22,358 bases of DNA, taken from NCBI GenBank assembly GCA_964390365.1, contig CAYMHW010000036.1, positions 1 to 22,358 of the forward strand, read 5' to 3'. The position numbers and the translations under genes are program-made. Every line of letters starts with the position of its first letter. Within the stretch, counting starts at the first letter, position 1. The stretch is from JALQTD01 sp964390365 (GTDB taxonomy: Bacteria; Bacteroidota; Bacteroidia; Flavobacteriales_D; Sanyastnellaceae). Shown piece by piece: positions 21,703 through 22,358 of the stretch. The notes below the pieces were generated by a model, which worked only from the letters and a program-made list of their open reading frames with translations, did no database searches and had not been told where the DNA came from.

Positions 21703-21710
21703 CGAAGTTA
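21703..21710 (-). promoter_or_regulatory. Candidate -7 element for the uvrD operon
   Basis: On the minus strand TAACTTCG matches TAnnTTTG at 7 of 8 positions and ends 4 nt before the GTG start. It has the same TTCG ending as the hldD candidate. No -33 TTTG was found at the expected distance. Confidence 0.35.
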
Positions 21711-21797
21711 ACGCGTGGGTTTGGAGGATTCTCCATCAACTTTGCGCCAACTTTTTGGTCGTGAGAAAGAAAGTGGGGAAAAAGGAGAGGTAGGCTA

Positions 21798-21827
21798 TTG
21801 TTTTTCACACGTTGTCTGTTACTTTTG
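21798..21827 (+). promoter_or_regulatory. Promoter of the str operon (rpsL-rpsG...)
   Basis: TTG (21798-21800), a 19-nt spacer and TACTTTTG (21820-21827), a perfect Bacteroidota -7 element, facing rpsL. Transcription should start near 21832-21834, leaving a leader of about 55 nt. The leader begins with a small potential stem, CCCC (21831-21834) with GGGG (21842-21845), whose role is unknown. This is the best promoter match in the window, as expected for a highly expressed ribosomal operon. Confidence 0.8.
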
Positions 21828-21887
21828 CAGCCCCTTATTGTGGGGGAGAACAATTTATGCACAACCGAAACTTGATTCAATAGGACG

Positions 21888-22268
21888 ATGCCTACCATCC
21901 AGCAGCTCATCCGTAAGGGTCGCATTACAAAGCCGCAGACGAGCAAGTCAGCCGCTTTGGACTCTTGTCCGCAGCGCCGCGGAGTGTGCGTCCGTGTTTA
22001 CACGACGACGCCGAAGAAACCGAACTCCGCTATGCGGAAAGTCGCTCGTGTGCGACTCACGAACGGAAACGAAGTCAACGCCTACATCGGCGGTGAAGGT
22101 CACAACTTGCAAGAGCACAGCATCGTTTTGGTGCGCGGTGGTCGTGTGAAGGACCTCCCCGGTGTGCGTTACCACATCGTTCGTGGTGCATTGGACACCG
22201 CGGGTGTGGAAGGCCGCACGCAGCGTCGTTCGAAGTATGGAACCAAGCGTCCGAAAGTAAAGAAGTAA
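21888..22268 (+). CDS. rpsL: 30S ribosomal protein S12
   Basis: This 126-residue decoding-centre protein has standard length and near-complete agreement with the family: MPTIQQLIRKGR start, SCPQRRGVCVRVYTTTPKKP, then GGEGHNLQEHS and VRGGRVKDLPGVRYHIVRG, with a basic C-terminus. Lys43 and Lys88, common sites of streptomycin-resistance changes (K42/K87 in mature E. coli numbering), are wild type. Asp89, the residue methylthiolated by RimO in other bacteria, is present. The gene has its own strong promoter about 60 nt upstream and is followed after 6 nt by rpsG. No Shine-Dalgarno sequence is obvious before the ATG, as is usual in Bacteroidota. Confidence 0.98.
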   Translation: MPTIQQLIRKGRITKPQTSKSAALDSCPQRRGVCVRVYTTTPKKPNSAMRKVARVRLTNGNEVNAYIGGEGHNLQEHSIVLVRGGRVKDLPGVRYHIVRGALDTAGVEGRTQRRSKYGTKRPKVKK

Positions 22269-22274
22269 TCCGCT

Positions 22275-22358
22275 ATGAGAAGGAGAGTACCTAAGAAGCA
22301 CCTGATTTTGCCTGACCCACGGTTTGGCAGCACTTTGGTGACCAGCTTCGTGAACAAC
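22275..22358 (+). CDS. rpsG: 30S ribosomal protein S7, N-terminal part (3' truncated by window)
   Basis: The frame is open from the ATG at 22275 to the window end and gives 28 residues, MRRRVPKKHLILPDPRFG and onward to FVNN, matching the start of S7, which nucleates assembly of the 30S head. It is 6 nt after rpsL, the standard str operon order. The gap is too short for the E. coli-type S7 regulatory structure between the two genes. AGGAGA at 22281-22286 is inside the coding region and is not a ribosome binding site for this start. Confidence 0.93.
   Translation, partial: MRRRVPKKHLILPDPRFGSTLVTSFVNN

Noticed and set aside
1..22358. Mobile elements, CRISPR arrays, tRNA or rRNA genes, toxin-antitoxin or phage-defence islands
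   Set aside because: No transposase or integrase, no regularly spaced repeats and no cloverleaf in the short gaps. Nearly every base belongs to a recognised housekeeping or envelope gene.

Overview
The window is a gene-dense, GC-rich (visibly near 60 %) stretch of a Bacteroidota chromosome, most likely from a high-GC member of the Flavobacteriales or a close relative. Evidence for this: a secreted enzyme with a signal peptide and a type IX secretion (T9SS) C-terminal domain; Bacteroidota-type promoters (TTTG/TTG, 19 nt, TAnnTTTG); a sigma-54 activator with GAFTSA in place of GAFTGA and no C-terminal DNA-binding domain; a DnaJ with a reduced zinc-binding region; and a stand-alone copy of the membrane module that precedes Bacteroidota signal peptidase I. 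The order call is inference; the phylum call is firm. Nothing looks like a phage, transposon, CRISPR array or integrated island. No tRNA or rRNA gene was seen, and no gene-free stretch exceeds 300 bases.

Layout. (1) 1-5792, plus strand: a tightly packed six-gene operon, grpE (3' end only), dnaJ, two ABC exporter genes (ATPase and ABC-2 permease), a Ppx/GppA phosphatase and an HTH-less sigma-54 response regulator. Every junction after dnaJ is a 4-nt ATGA stop/start overlap. (2) 5859-6272: small membrane protein, followed by a perfect 16-bp hairpin acting as a two-way terminator, then alaS on the minus strand (6332-8938). (3) 9017-10412, plus: an M23 endopeptidase and a MerR-type regulator. (4) hldD (minus) diverges from a pterin pair (PTPS-type synthase and folE, plus), followed by a Bax-inhibitor-1 membrane protein. 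(5) 13239-15029, minus: a T9SS-secreted peptidyl-arginine-deiminase-like enzyme. It diverges from 15161-18079, a 972-residue protein with a signal peptide, FG-GAP repeats, a LamG-like fold, one transmembrane helix and an apparent cytoplasmic winged helix. (6) 18050-21698, minus: a coupled operon of uvrD/pcrA, a lipoprotein and an alpha/beta esterase. (7) From 21798: the str operon promoter, rpsL and the 5' end of rpsG.

Most genes are housekeeping: protein folding, alanyl-tRNA charging, LPS heptose synthesis, pterin synthesis, DNA repair and ribosome. The best candidate for something undescribed is the protein at 15161-18079. Its architecture predicts a one-piece transmembrane transcription regulator: a large extracytoplasmic beta-rich sensor, a single membrane pass and a MarR-like wing inside the cell. 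Other points of note are the PPAD-like active site of the secreted deiminase, the PTPS-type (not QueD-type) Cys/His spacing next to folE, start codons lying almost on top of -7 promoter elements, and convergent genes that overlap with no room for a terminator.
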